Assembly (NCBI GenBank): GCA_037482215.1
Contig: CP148074.1
Location: 1,736,001 to 1,800,000, forward strand
From: Pseudomonas mendocina
GTDB lineage: Bacteria > Pseudomonadota > Gammaproteobacteria > Pseudomonadales > Pseudomonadaceae
Direction: 5' to 3'
DNA length: 64,000 nucleotides
The position numbers were made by a program, and so were the translations under genes. Below the pieces are notes generated by a model. The model was not told where the DNA came from. It ran no database searches and worked only from the letters and a program-made list of their open reading frames with translations. Shown one piece after another: positions 9,123-19,630 of this stretch (within the stretch, counting starts at the first letter, position 1; each line of letters starts with the position of its first letter).

Positions 9123-9446
9123 TTAGCGGCGGCCGATCAACAGGCCAATCAGTACGCCGATTGCAGCTGCAATGCCGATGGTTTGCCATGGGTTGCTCTG
9201 AACATAGCCTTCAGTAGCGTCAATAGCGGCCTTGCCGCGTTCTTTCAACGATTCCTCCGTGCCTTTTAAGGCGTCACGGGCCTTACCAAGGCTGTTGCGA
9301 AGCTGTTCGCGCAGGCCCTCGGCTTGGTCGCCAGCCAGGTCGGCGGACTCCTGCAGCAGTTTTTCAGTGTCGGCCACGAGTGACTGGAATTGCTCAATCA
9401 GTTGATTTTGCGAGTCAGTTGCAGATGATGCGGACTTGCGGGGCAT
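9123..9446 (-). CDS. DUF883 (YqjD/ElaB-like) membrane-anchored protein
   Basis: 107 residues from the ATG at 9446, chosen because GAGGAAG lies just upstream; an in-frame ATG six codons earlier and others further up lack support. The body is one long amphipathic helix with Gln, Ala and Glu (about 15-80). A C-terminal glycine-rich transmembrane helix (IGIAAAIGVLIGLLIGRR) ends the protein. E. coli YqjD and ElaB are stationary-phase C-tail-anchored proteins, and YqjD is reported to bind ribosomes. It is the first gene of the yqjDEK-like cluster. Confidence 0.88.
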   Translation of the reverse strand: MPRKSASSATDSQNQLIEQFQSLVADTEKLLQESADLAGDQAEGLREQLRNSLGKARDALKGTEESLKERGKAAIDATEGYVQSNPWQTIGIAAAIGVLIGLLIGRR

Positions 9447-9567
9447 TGTTTCTTCCTCTTCCATGTGTGGTGTGAAGTTCGACTGTAAACAGGGACGAAT
9501 GTTCACCAATTGCATCGCACTTAAGTGCGACTTCTGAGTATGGGGGGCTTCTAGAAATGTGCTTAAT

Positions 9568-9598
9568 GTCACTCGTCAGATCGTTGACGGGGAGTGAC
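9568..9598. other. Nested inverted repeat in the divergent DUF883 / DUF5610 region
   Basis: GTCACT (9568-9573) pairs with AGTGAC (9593-9598), and immediately inside CGTCA (9574-9578) pairs with TGACG (9585-9589), giving an 11-bp stem with a three-base bulge. A second palindrome, CACTTGG-tg-CCAAGTG, lies at 9612-9627. Both fall in the 244-bp divergent intergenic region, where an operator would be expected. No T tract follows, so a terminator is unlikely. Confidence 0.45.
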
Positions 9599-9690
9599 AA
9601 GGTCCATTGGTCACTTGGTGCCAAGTGGATGCTAAAGATTTCTCACGGGCTGCCGTTAAACAGGCGAATACCCGATTCAGGTGCATAGTC

Positions 9691-10809
9691 ATGACCCCAC
9701 TGGCCAGTTTTACGTCAGCAACGCATCGCCTGCCGACACCTAACTTTCAGAACTCAGCATCCAATACAGCTGATGCTCAGGCTACGCTGGCCAATCGTCT
9801 GAGCGAGCGGCTTGGGATCGGTCAGGCGGCTCTGGCCTCACGAGCTGATGACTACACGCCAGAAAAAGTTGCTGATCGAGTGCTTGGGTTTGTAAGCCAG
9901 CGTTTGCAAAGCGAGAAGGCTGCTGGTGCCGATACGACTCAATTGCAAGGTTTGCTGGACCAGGCGCGTGCGGGGATTGAGAAGGGCTTCGCTGATGCCC
10001 GCAAAATTCTCGATGGCATGGGGGCCCTGCAAGGCAAGATTGCTGAAAATATCGACACCACCTACCAGAAAATCCAAGAGGGTCTGGGGGATCTGGCTAA
10101 ACAGATTGCGCCAGCGCCTGCTGCTACCACCACCAGCCTGAGTGCGGCGGCCTATAGCGAGCGTTTTACTGCGCAGGCCGAGACATTCGATCTGGCCATC
10201 ACCACCCGTGATGGTGATCGGTTGCGCATTTCCGTGGCGCAGGCCTCTGCAAATTGGTCGCAGAAAAGTGCTGCGATCAGCAGCAATGGCTCTACCACAA
10301 TGGCTGCTTCGAGCAGTCAATCTGGAAGCATTCAGATCGGTGCATGGCAGGTTGAAGTTGATGGAGAGCTGGACGACGAAGAAGTCGCGGCGTTGGAAAA
10401 GCTCTTTACTCAGGTGCAGGACCTTTCCGACAAATTCTATGCAGGTGATCTGTCTGGAGCCTTCGACCGCGCGATGACATTGAAGATGGATGGCGAGCAG
10501 CTCGCATCAATGAGCTTGCGTTTGACCCAGACCAGTATTCGCCAGGCCACCGATGCCTACAGCGCTGTTGCTCAGGAAGGCGGCCAGGCAGCCAGTGCGG
10601 TCAATAGCTGGTTGAGTGATTACGCACAGTCACTGCTCGATGCACTGAAAACCACTGAGCAGGTTGTAGCCAAAGATGAAGCTCCGGCTAGCTTACTCGA
10701 CATGCTCAAAGGTGGCTTCTCGCTGGATGAACGTTTTAGCAGTGAATTGTTGGATAAAGCGGATCAGCTGAACCAGCGCCTGCTACAAGGACTGCCTAAG
10801 CTGCTCTAA
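9691..10809 (+). CDS. DUF5610-like protein, helical, function unknown
   Basis: 372 residues from the ATG at 9691; the upstream in-frame start would add an Arg/Cys-containing segment with no family character. The N-terminal part (about 15-150) is helical and rich in Ala, Gln and Asp (RLSERLGIGQAALASRADDYTPEKVADRVLGFV), fitting the DUF5610 domain I associate with Pseudomonas proteins. A central beta-rich part (about 165-240) and a helical C-terminal half follow. No signal peptide or membrane helix is visible. It is transcribed alone, with a terminator-like hairpin downstream. I cannot assign a function. Confidence 0.75.
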   Translation: MTPLASFTSATHRLPTPNFQNSASNTADAQATLANRLSERLGIGQAALASRADDYTPEKVADRVLGFVSQRLQSEKAAGADTTQLQGLLDQARAGIEKGFADARKILDGMGALQGKIAENIDTTYQKIQEGLGDLAKQIAPAPAATTTSLSAAAYSERFTAQAETFDLAITTRDGDRLRISVAQASANWSQKSAAISSNGSTTMAASSSQSGSIQIGAWQVEVDGELDDEEVAALEKLFTQVQDLSDKFYAGDLSGAFDRAMTLKMDGEQLASMSLRLTQTSIRQATDAYSAVAQEGGQAASAVNSWLSDYAQSLLDALKTTEQVVAKDEAPASLLDMLKGGFSLDERFSSELLDKADQLNQRLLQGLPKLL

Positions 10810-10825
10810 CCGGCGCAGGTGGTTT

Positions 10826-10846
10826 GGCGCAGTGATAAACTGCGCC
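10826..10846 (+). terminator. Hairpin after the DUF5610-like gene
   Basis: GGCGCAGT (10826-10833) and ACTGCGCC (10839-10846) form a perfect 8-bp stem with a 5-nt loop, 17 bases past the stop. The downstream tail is only weakly T-rich. Confidence 0.55.
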
Positions 10847-10865
10847 TCCGCTATATTCTGGATGT

Positions 10866-11114
10866 ATGCAGATGTTCCCTGAATGCCAATTGTTCGGAAC
10901 CCTTGGTTGCCACCTCTGTGAAGTGGCTGAAGGGGTTCTCATGCCTTTTGTTGAGCGCGGTTTGCTGGTCGAGTTGATTGATATTGCTGAACAGGAACAA
11001 TGGGTCGAGGCGTACGGCGTGCGTATTCCAGTTTTGCGCAGGCTGGATAACGGTGCAGAGCTGAACTGGCCGTTTGCTGCTGAGCAGGTGGTTGAGTTTC
11101 TGGCTTCAGCGTGA
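10866..11114 (+). CDS. Glutaredoxin-like (DUF836) thiol protein
   Basis: 82 residues with a thioredoxin-like outline: a short N-terminal strand, then the redox motif Cys15-His-Leu-Cys18 (GTLGCHLCEVAE), a helix, a strand (LLVELIDIA), and the cis-proline region YGVRIPVLRR. This is the DUF836/glutaredoxin-2-like group found widely in gammaproteobacteria, probably a cytoplasmic disulfide oxidoreductase. It lies 56 bases after the DUF5610-like gene, behind a hairpin, and ends at a bidirectional terminator. Confidence 0.88.
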   Translation: MQMFPECQLFGTLGCHLCEVAEGVLMPFVERGLLVELIDIAEQEQWVEAYGVRIPVLRRLDNGAELNWPFAAEQVVEFLASA

Positions 11115-11120
11115 GAACAA

Positions 11121-11145
11121 AAAGGGCCGCTATGCGGCCATTTGC
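11121..11145. terminator. Bidirectional terminator between glutaredoxin-like and csiV-like genes
   Basis: GGCCGC (11125-11130) and GCGGCC (11134-11139) form a tight hairpin with a 3-nt loop. On the minus strand it is followed by CTTTTTGTT, a good terminator tail for the csiV-like gene. On the plus strand the tail ATTTGCTT is weaker. Confidence 0.8.
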
Positions 11146-11154
11146 TTCATGCGC

Positions 11155-11694
11155 TTAAAGCGCTCGTACGCGAATTAACATGCCGATACCACCGCCATCC
11201 AGATAGGTCAGCTCCCCTACGCTCAGGCGTGATGTTTGTTTAAGGCGCTCACTTTCAGTGATGGAGCCGTGATCATCGAAGCGGTTGATCCAAATATCCG
11301 TGCTCAGCTCAACAGGCCGCTTCTCCCGCAGAGTGATAGTGCCCTGTACGGGAAAGTGCCCAAACTGGCCTTGTCCTTCAGTGATAGCAATGCTGGTATC
11401 TGCAGAGCTGATGGATTGCTCCCAGGCCTTGTGCAGCAGAATCTCATAGCCGTTTTCCGGAGTCAGTTTGCTGGCCTCATCGTTAAGCGTGGACACGCGG
11501 CTGATGCTGCTGTCAAACATGCGAGCGCTGCCCATCCAATCATCCGGCACTTGCTGGGTGCTCGGGATAACCTGGCCTGATTGGCGGAACACAATAGTTT
11601 CGACCAAGTACAGGCCTTCAGCATGAACTGTAGTTACGCTGAACAGGCACAGTAGGGGAAGTACGAGCAAAGCCAGTGAACGTAATGCACGCAT
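11155..11694 (-). CDS. CsiV-family exported protein
   Basis: 179 residues from the ATG at 11694, which begins a clear signal peptide (MRALRSLALLVLPLLCLFS, cleavage after VHA). Earlier in-frame starts would run back into mfd. The mature part has a strand-rich N-terminus (GLYLVETIVFRQS) and a repeat of beta elements ending TYLDGGGIGMLIRVRAL. This fits the CsiV family; in Shewanella, CsiV was linked to peptidoglycan and cyclic-di-GMP-related phenotypes, which I would not transfer firmly. It follows mfd by ten bases and probably shares its transcript. Confidence 0.75.
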   Translation of the reverse strand: MRALRSLALLVLPLLCLFSVTTVHAEGLYLVETIVFRQSGQVIPSTQQVPDDWMGSARMFDSSISRVSTLNDEASKLTPENGYEILLHKAWEQSISSADTSIAITEGQGQFGHFPVQGTITLREKRPVELSTDIWINRFDDHGSITESERLKQTSRLSVGELTYLDGGGIGMLIRVRAL

Positions 11695-11704
11695 GAAGCA
11701 ATCC

Positions 11705-14700
11705 TTAGGTTGACGGGGTGAGGCGTTCAAACAAGGCCTCAATTGTATTGAAACGTTCCTCGGCGCGCTCCATCGGCACTTGGAATTTGAAGAGTGTCGC
11801 ACCCTCAAATTTGTAGCGGTTCGGCGCGCTCTGGATCAATTTGATCAACGTCAGCGGATCTACGCAGGTATCCGCCGCAAACTCAACACGGCCGCCTTGC
11901 GGGCCTGCATCGACTTTGGTGATGCCCAGTTTTTCAGCCTGCAGTTTCAGTAGCGTCAGGCGAATCAGGTTCTTGGTTGCATCTGGCAGCAGACCGAAGC
12001 GGTCGATCATTTCCACCTGAAGCTCTTTCAGACCTTCATCGTCGCTGGCATTGGCGATGCGCTTGTACAGAATGAGGCGCGCATGAACGTCGGGCAGGTA
12101 ATCCTCAGGGATCAGCGCTGGTACGCGCAGATTGATCTCGGGCCCACCACCTAGCGGTTGTTCAAGGTTGGGTTGCTCGCCTTTGCGAATGGATTTGACT
12201 GCCCGTTCCAGCATTTCCATATACAGGGTAAAGCCGACTGCCTGGATCTGGCCGCTCTGGCCATCCCCGAGCAATTCACCTGCACCACGGATTTCCAAAT
12301 CGTGTGTCGCGAGGGTAAAGCCGGCGCCGAGATCCTGCGCCCCGGAAATGGCCTCCAGGCGTTTCTGGGCATCGTCGGTCATGGATTTGCGCGCAGGCGT
12401 CAGCAGGTAGCAATAAGCCTGATGGTGGCTGCGGCCAACGCGTCCGCGAAGCTGGTGCAACTGGGCCAGGCCGAACTTGTCGGCCCGTTCGATGATGATG
12501 GTGTTAGCGCTGGGTACGTCGATACCGGTTTCAATAATGGTTGAGGCTACCAGCACATTAAAGCGCTTGTGGTAGAAGTCTCCCATTACTTGTTCTAGCT
12601 CGCGTTCACGCATTTGCCCGTGGCCGATGCCGATGCGGGCTTCCGGCACCAGTTCAGCTAGGTCTGCGGCGCATTTCTCGATGGTTTTAACATCGTTGTG
12701 CAGGTAATACACCTGACCGCCGCGCAGCAGTTCACGCAGCAGTGCCTCTTTAATGACGTTGTTGTGCTGCTCCATTACGAAGGTGCGCACGGACAGACGG
12801 CGTGCCGGTGGAGTAGCGATGATGGACAGGTCGCGCATGCCGGAAACCGCCATATTCAGCGTGCGCGGAATCGGCGTGGCGGTCAGGGTGAGGATGTCCA
12901 CTTCACTGCGCAGCGCCTTAAGCTGTTCCTTCTGGCGCACGCCGAAACGGTGTTCTTCGTCGATGATGACCAGGCCAAGATTGCTGAACTTGACGTCATC
13001 TTGCAGCAGTTTGTGGGTGCCGATGACGATGTCCACTTTTCCTTCAGCCAGCTGCTGCATGGCATCGCTGACTTCCTTGGCACTCTTGAAGCGGCTCATG
13101 ACTTCCACTTTCACCGGCCAGTCAGCGAAGCGGTCGCGGAAGCTGTTGTAATGCTGCTGGGCGAGTAGGGTGGTGGGCACCAGAACGGCCACTTGCCTGC
13201 CACCATGCACAGCAATAAAGGCTGCGCGCATGGCTACTTCGGTCTTGCCGAAGCCCACATCGCCGCAGACCAGACGATCCATTGGTTTGGCTGCCAGCAT
13301 GTCTTCGCGCACGGCATCAATGGCGGCTTGCTGATCGGGAGTTTCCTCGAAGGGGAAGCCCGCGCTGAAGGTTGCGTAGTCGGCTTTCGGATCGTTGAAG
13401 GCATAGCCTTCTCGGGCGGCCCGGCGGGCGTAAATGTCGAGCAGTTCAGCCGCGACGTCGCGAACTTGTTCAGCCGCTTTGCGTTTGGCTTTCTGCCAGG
13501 TTTCTGAGCCTAACTTATGCAGTGGAGCCAGTGCGTCATCGCTGCCGGTGTAACGGGCAATCAGGTGTAGGCTGGCCACGGGGACATAAAGCTTGGCCTC
13601 GTCCGCGTATTGCAGGGCCAGGAATTCAGCGGCCTGGCCGTCGAACTCCATGGTTACCAAGCCCAAGTAGCGGCCGACACCGTGGTCGATGTGCACAACT
13701 GGTGCACCTTCGCGCAGTTCAGTGAGGTTTTTGATGACGTTGTCGCCACCGTCACGGGTTTTCTCCCGGCGGCGGCGCTGCATCACGCGCTGACCAAACA
13801 GCGGGCTTTCTGCAACCAGGGCCAGATCATCCAGCAATAGGCCTTCATCCAGCGGTGCGATGCAGATACCCAGTCGGTCTTTGCTGGCCGTAAAGGCGGG
13901 CCAGTCTGCAAACTCTTTAGGCTTGAGCTTCAGGCGCGCCAGCAATTCCAGCAGTACTTCACGCCGACCGGCTGACTCCGCGCAAAACAGCACTCGCCCA
14001 GCATATTCCTCAATAAAGCGGCGCAGCGCTGCGAGTGGTTCGCCTGCTTTGGCTTGAATCGCTAAGTCGGGCAGCGGGCGGGCGTTAAAGCGGCTGTTGC
14101 CAACACCAGCCTCAATATCGTCCTGGCTGATCACCACGCGGGGCCAGTTCTTCAGACGGGCAAAGCAGTCTTCCACCGGCAAAAAGATATCGGCTGGTGG
14201 CAGCAGGGGGCGCTCAGGGTCGACTTTGCGGTCTTCATAGCGGCTGCGCGCATCGATCCAAAACTGCTCTGAAGCCTTTTCAATACCCGGTAGCGAGAAA
14301 ACCTGTGTGTCGCCGGGCAGGTAGTCGAAGAGGGTGGCTGTTTCTTCGAAGAACAGCGGTAAGTAGTACTCGATACCGGCTGGAGTAATACCGGTGCTGA
14401 GATCCTGATAGATCGGGCAGCGGCGAAAATCCACATCAAAACGCTCGCGGAAACGGCCGCGGAAGTCGGTGACAGCCTTCTTCTCCAGCGGGAACTCTCG
14501 GGCTGGCAGCAGCTTGATGGATTCGACCTTGTCGATGGAACGTTGAGTTTCCGGATCGAAGGTGCGCAGGGTTTCCACTTCATCGTCGAACAGGTCGATG
14601 CGATAGGGTTCGCTGCTACCCATTGGGTAGATGTCAATCAACGCGCCACGTACTGCAAACTCCCCGTGTTCATACACGGTATCAACACAGCGATAGCCAG

Positions 14701-15142
14701 CAGCCTCAAGTTTGCTGCGTAACTGGTCCACATCAACACGCTGGCCAATTTCCATCACCAGGCTGCTGCCAAGCAAAAAACGTTTGGGTGGCAAGCGATG
14801 TAGTGCGGTGGTGATGGGCACAACCAAAACGCCGTGCTTCAGCTCCGGCAGGCGATAAAGCGTGGAAACCCGCAGCGAGATAATGTCTTGGTGTGGCGAA
14901 AACAGGTCATACGGCAGCGTTTCCCAGTCGGGGAAGTGCAGTACAGGAAGTTCTGGCGCAAAAAAGCGCAGTTCCTGTTCCAACCGCTCTGCACTCTGGC
15001 TGTCGGCAGTCAGTAACAAGGTGAAACGATTGGCGCTGCTTGCTGCTTCGGCGATTGCCAAGCTCAGTGCAGCTCCGGGCAGGTTGCCCCAATGTTGTTT
15101 CCCGGCGCTGGCCGGCAGGGACGGAAGGCGCAGTACGGACAC
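11705..15142 (-). CDS. mfd: Transcription-repair coupling factor
   Basis: 1145 residues, the normal length for Mfd. It displaces stalled RNA polymerase and recruits UvrA for transcription-coupled repair. Visible in order: the UvrB-homology N-terminal region; an RNA-polymerase-interaction/CarD-like domain (VHIDHGVGRYLGL); the helicase core with Walker A (VCGDVGFGKTEVAMRA), DEEH box (VIIDEEHRFGV), TLTATPIPRTL and motif VI (LHQLRGRVGRS); and the C-terminal TRCF domain. The start is GTG, with a plausible promoter at 15174-15203. It is divergent from the GAPDH gene, and the csiV-like gene follows downstream. Confidence 0.97.
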   Translation of the reverse strand: MSVLRLPSLPASAGKQHWGNLPGAALSLAIAEAASSANRFTLLLTADSQSAERLEQELRFFAPELPVLHFPDWETLPYDLFSPHQDIISLRVSTLYRLPELKHGVLVVPITTALHRLPPKRFLLGSSLVMEIGQRVDVDQLRSKLEAAGYRCVDTVYEHGEFAVRGALIDIYPMGSSEPYRIDLFDDEVETLRTFDPETQRSIDKVESIKLLPAREFPLEKKAVTDFRGRFRERFDVDFRRCPIYQDLSTGITPAGIEYYLPLFFEETATLFDYLPGDTQVFSLPGIEKASEQFWIDARSRYEDRKVDPERPLLPPADIFLPVEDCFARLKNWPRVVISQDDIEAGVGNSRFNARPLPDLAIQAKAGEPLAALRRFIEEYAGRVLFCAESAGRREVLLELLARLKLKPKEFADWPAFTASKDRLGICIAPLDEGLLLDDLALVAESPLFGQRVMQRRRREKTRDGGDNVIKNLTELREGAPVVHIDHGVGRYLGLVTMEFDGQAAEFLALQYADEAKLYVPVASLHLIARYTGSDDALAPLHKLGSETWQKAKRKAAEQVRDVAAELLDIYARRAAREGYAFNDPKADYATFSAGFPFEETPDQQAAIDAVREDMLAAKPMDRLVCGDVGFGKTEVAMRAAFIAVHGGRQVAVLVPTTLLAQQHYNSFRDRFADWPVKVEVMSRFKSAKEVSDAMQQLAEGKVDIVIGTHKLLQDDVKFSNLGLVIIDEEHRFGVRQKEQLKALRSEVDILTLTATPIPRTLNMAVSGMRDLSIIATPPARRLSVRTFVMEQHNNVIKEALLRELLRGGQVYYLHNDVKTIEKCAADLAELVPEARIGIGHGQMRERELEQVMGDFYHKRFNVLVASTIIETGIDVPSANTIIIERADKFGLAQLHQLRGRVGRSHHQAYCYLLTPARKSMTDDAQKRLEAISGAQDLGAGFTLATHDLEIRGAGELLGDGQSGQIQAVGFTLYMEMLERAVKSIRKGEQPNLEQPLGGGPEINLRVPALIPEDYLPDVHARLILYKRIANASDDEGLKELQVEMIDRFGLLPDATKNLIRLTLLKLQAEKLGITKVDAGPQGGRVEFAADTCVDPLTLIKLIQSAPNRYKFEGATLFKFQVPMERAEERFNTIEALFERLTPST

Positions 15143-15173
15143 AGGTGGCTCACGATGAAGGTACGAAGCGGCG

Positions 15174-15203
15174 ATTGTACCGGGCGATTGACTGCGGTGT
15201 CAG
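15174..15203 (-). promoter_or_regulatory. Sigma-70-like promoter for mfd
   Basis: On the minus strand, CTGACA (plus 15198-15203) and TACAAT (plus 15174-15179) are separated by 18 bases. Each box matches the consensus at five of six positions. The predicted start lies about 25 bases before the mfd GTG. Confidence 0.6.
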
Positions 15204-15219
15204 TTAAGACAGTCGTGGA

Positions 15220-15248
15220 TTGCTCCAAAGCGCCGTCATCGTCATAAT
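15220..15248 (+). promoter_or_regulatory. Candidate promoter for the GAPDH gene
   Basis: TTGCTC (15220-15225) and CATAAT (15243-15248) are separated by 17 bases. The -10 box is good (five of six) and the -35 weak. The predicted leader would be about 38 nt. Confidence 0.45.
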
Positions 15249-15292
15249 GTAGCCCCTTTTTTTCAGCCCCTACAAAGTGGAAGGTACTGCCC

Positions 15293-16741
15293 GTGACTCA
15301 GAAGCCCGACCAGTGTCTCGGTGAGTGGATTGATCGTGAAGCCCTCGCGGAAGCGATGATTCCGATGATTGGCCAGCTTTACCGTAACAACAACGTGGTC
15401 ACCTCGATCTACGGCCGTGGTCTGATCAACCGTTCGGTTATCGACATTCTCAAAGCCCACCGTTTCGCACGCCATCGTCTTAATGACGACAGCGAACTGT
15501 CGGTTCATGACACCTTCCCGGTACTCAAGACCATGAGTGAACTGAAGCTGGGTTCCGCTTCGGTTGACCTGGGTAAGATGGTTGGCAAGTTCAAGACTGA
15601 AGGTAATGGCCGCAGCATTGAGCAGTTCGTTAAAGACGAGCTGGCTGACGTTGCCGGTAAGCAAAACGGCGATGCCCGTGAAGGCACCGACGTTGTTCTG
15701 TACGGCTTTGGTCGTATCGGTCGCCTGCTGGCTCGCATCCTGATCGAGAAAACCGGTGGTGGTGACGGCCTGCGTCTGCGTGCCATCGTGGTACGTAAAG
15801 GTGCTGAGAATGATCTGGTCAAGCGCGCCAGCCTGCTGCGTCGTGACTCCGTGCATGGCAAGTTCAACGGCACCATCACCATTGATGAAGCCAACAACAC
15901 CATCACTGCCAACGGCAACCTGATTCAGGTGATTTACTCCAATGATCCGTCTTCGGTTGATTACACCGAGTACGGCATCAAAAATGCGCTGCTGGTGGAC
16001 AACACTGGTAAGTGGCGTGACGCCGAAGGTCTGGGTCAGCACCTGAAGTGCCCAGGCGTTGATCGTGTAATTCTGACCGCTCCTGGCAAAGGTGCGCTGA
16101 AGAACATCGTTCACGGCATCAACCACAGCGAAATCAGCCCTGACGACAAGATCATTTCTGCTGCTTCTTGCACCACCAACGCCATCGTGCCGGTGCTGAA
16201 AGCAGTTAACGATCAGTACGGCATCGTCAACGGTCACGTTGAAACTGTTCACTCCTACACCAACGACCAGAACCTGATCGATAACTTCCACAAAGGAAGC
16301 CGTCGTGGTCGTAGCGCTGCACTGAACATGGTTATCACCGAGACCGGTGCTGCCACTGCTGCTGCCAAAGCGCTGCCGGTTCTTAAAGGCAAGCTGACAG
16401 GTAACGCAATCCGCGTTCCGACGCCGAACGTGTCCATGGCTATCCTCAACCTGAACCTTGAGAAGGCTACCACTCGCGAAGAGATCAACGAGTACCTGCG
16501 CCAGATGGCCATGCACTCCGAGCTGCAAAAGCAAATCGACTTCGTACAATCGCAGGAAGTGGTTTCCACTGACTTCGTTGGCTCCCGCCATGCAGGTGTA
16601 GTGGATGCTGAAGCGACTATCTGCAACGACAACCGTGTTGTTCTGTACGTGTGGTACGACAACGAATTCGGTTATAGCTGCCAGGTTATTCGCGTGATGG
16701 AAGATATGGCTGGTGTAAACCCGCCTGCTTTCCCTCGCTAA
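15293..16741 (+). CDS. Glyceraldehyde-3-phosphate dehydrogenase, long N-terminally extended type
   Basis: 482 residues, GTG start with GGAAGG upstream. A roughly 130-residue extension precedes the GAPDH core. The core has the NAD fold at GFGRIGRLLAR (138-148), the catalytic cysteine at Cys293 in SAASCTTNAIVP, and the C-terminal VWYDNEFGYSCQVIRVMEDM. It should interconvert glyceraldehyde-3-phosphate and 1,3-bisphosphoglycerate. Ordinary GAPDH has about 335 residues; the extended form beside mfd is, as I recall, standard in Pseudomonas, where it is thought to act mainly in gluconeogenesis. A strong terminator follows. The function of the extension is unknown. Confidence 0.93.
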   Translation: MTQKPDQCLGEWIDREALAEAMIPMIGQLYRNNNVVTSIYGRGLINRSVIDILKAHRFARHRLNDDSELSVHDTFPVLKTMSELKLGSASVDLGKMVGKFKTEGNGRSIEQFVKDELADVAGKQNGDAREGTDVVLYGFGRIGRLLARILIEKTGGGDGLRLRAIVVRKGAENDLVKRASLLRRDSVHGKFNGTITIDEANNTITANGNLIQVIYSNDPSSVDYTEYGIKNALLVDNTGKWRDAEGLGQHLKCPGVDRVILTAPGKGALKNIVHGINHSEISPDDKIISAASCTTNAIVPVLKAVNDQYGIVNGHVETVHSYTNDQNLIDNFHKGSRRGRSAALNMVITETGAATAAAKALPVLKGKLTGNAIRVPTPNVSMAILNLNLEKATTREEINEYLRQMAMHSELQKQIDFVQSQEVVSTDFVGSRHAGVVDAEATICNDNRVVLYVWYDNEFGYSCQVIRVMEDMAGVNPPAFPR

Positions 16742-16753
16742 GCCGCAGTGAAT

Positions 16754-16785
16754 AAAAAAACGGGAGCCTCGGCTCCCGTTTTTTA
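16754..16785 (+). terminator. Rho-independent terminator of the GAPDH gene
   Basis: CGGGAGCC (16761-16768) and GGCTCCCG (16771-16778) form a perfect stem, extended by A-T pairs between the preceding A run and the following T6 run. This is a textbook intrinsic terminator 12 bases after the stop. Confidence 0.95.
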
Positions 16786-18415
<1,630 letters not shown>

Positions 18416-18418
18416 GCC

Positions 18419-19630
18419 ATGGGTTTCCGTGCATTTCTCGACAAGATCGAGCACAACTTCGAAAAGGGCGGCAAATACGAGAAGTGGTATGCCTTATATG
18501 AGGCATTCGACACCTTCTTCTATCGCCCGGGCAGCGTAACGAAGACCACTGCCCACGTGCGTGACGGTATCGATCTCAAGCGCATGATGATCACAGTGTG
18601 GCTGTGTACGTTCCCCGCCATGTTCTTTGGTATGTGGAACGCCGGTTATCAAGCCAACCTGATTTACAGTAACAGCCCTGACTTGCTGGCTGCGCAAGAA
18701 GGCTGGCGCTTTACCCTGATCAGTGCTCTGGCCGGGTTTGACCCGAACAGCCTGTGGGACAACTTTATTCAGGGCGCTGCGTACTTCCTGCCGGTTTATG
18801 CCGTGACATTCATTGTCGGCGGCTTTTGGGAAGTGCTGTTCGCTTCTATCCGCAAGCATGAGGTGAACGAAGGCTTCTTCGTTACCTCCGTGCTGTTCGC
18901 CCTGATCCTCCCGCCAAGCATCCCGCTGTGGCAGGTGGCACTGGGCATCAGCTTTGGTGTTGTGATTGGTAAGGAAGTGTTCGGCGGTACTGGTAAGAAC
19001 TTCCTTAACCCAGCCCTGGCTGGCCGTGCCTTCCTGTTCTTTGCCTATCCGGCGCAAATGTCAGGCGATTTGGTGTGGAGCACTGTGGATGGTTTCGCGG
19101 GTGCTACGTCGCTGAGCTTGGCGGCTTCGGGTGGTATCGATAACGTAATTAACCACGGCATTACCTGGATGGATGCATTTATTGGCACCATGCAAGGTTC
19201 GCTTGGGGAAACCAGCACCCTGGCCATCATGATCGGTGGGTTGGTGCTGCTAATGACCAAGATCGCTTCGTGGCGCATTGTGGTCGGCGTGATGTTGGGC
19301 ACAATTGCTACCAGCATGCTGTTCAACTCAGTCGGTTCGGATACCAATCCGCTGTTCGCAGTGCCGTGGTACTGGCACCTTGTGATGGGCGGATTTGCGT
19401 TCGGTATGTTCTTTATGGCCACCGATCCGGTATCGGCCTCCATGACCAACACCGGCAAATGGATTTTCGGTGCACTGATCGGGGTGATGGTGGTGATGAT
19501 CCGTGTGGTCAACCCGGCATTCCCTGAAGGCATGATGCTGGCGATTCTGTTTGCCAACCTGTTCGCGCCGCTGATCGACCATTTTGTTGTTCAGGCCAAT
19601 ATCAAGCGGAGGCTGGCACGTAATGTCTAA
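18419..19630 (+). CDS. nqrB: Nqr subunit B, membrane flavoprotein
   Basis: 403 residues with about ten membrane helices. [10 protein letters not shown] motif (near residue 222) carries the threonine that receives covalent FMN; it fits the DGxxGAT flavinylation pattern, with Ala in the position where Vibrio has Ser. The conserved Gly-rich [21 protein letters not shown] is also present. NqrB carries riboflavin/FMN and the ion-coupling path. It overlaps nqrC by eight bases (ATGTCTAA), indicating coupled translation. Confidence 0.97.
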   Translation: MGFRAFLDKIEHNFEKGGKYEKWYALYEAFDTFFYRPGSVTKTTAHVRDGIDLKRMMITVWLCTFPAMFFGMWNAGYQANLIYSNSPDLLAAQEGWRFTLISALAGFDPNSLWDNFIQGAAYFLPVYAVTFIVGGFWEVLFASIRKHEVNEGFFVTSVLFALILPPSIPLWQVALGISFGVVIGKEVFGGTGKNFLNPALAGRAFLFFAYPAQMSGDLVWSTVDGFAGATSLSLAASGGIDNVINHGITWMDAFIGTMQGSLGETSTLAIMIGGLVLLMTKIASWRIVVGVMLGTIATSMLFNSVGSDTNPLFAVPWYWHLVMGGFAFGMFFMATDPVSASMTNTGKWIFGALIGVMVVMIRVVNPAFPEGMMLAILFANLFAPLIDHFVVQANIKRRLARNV

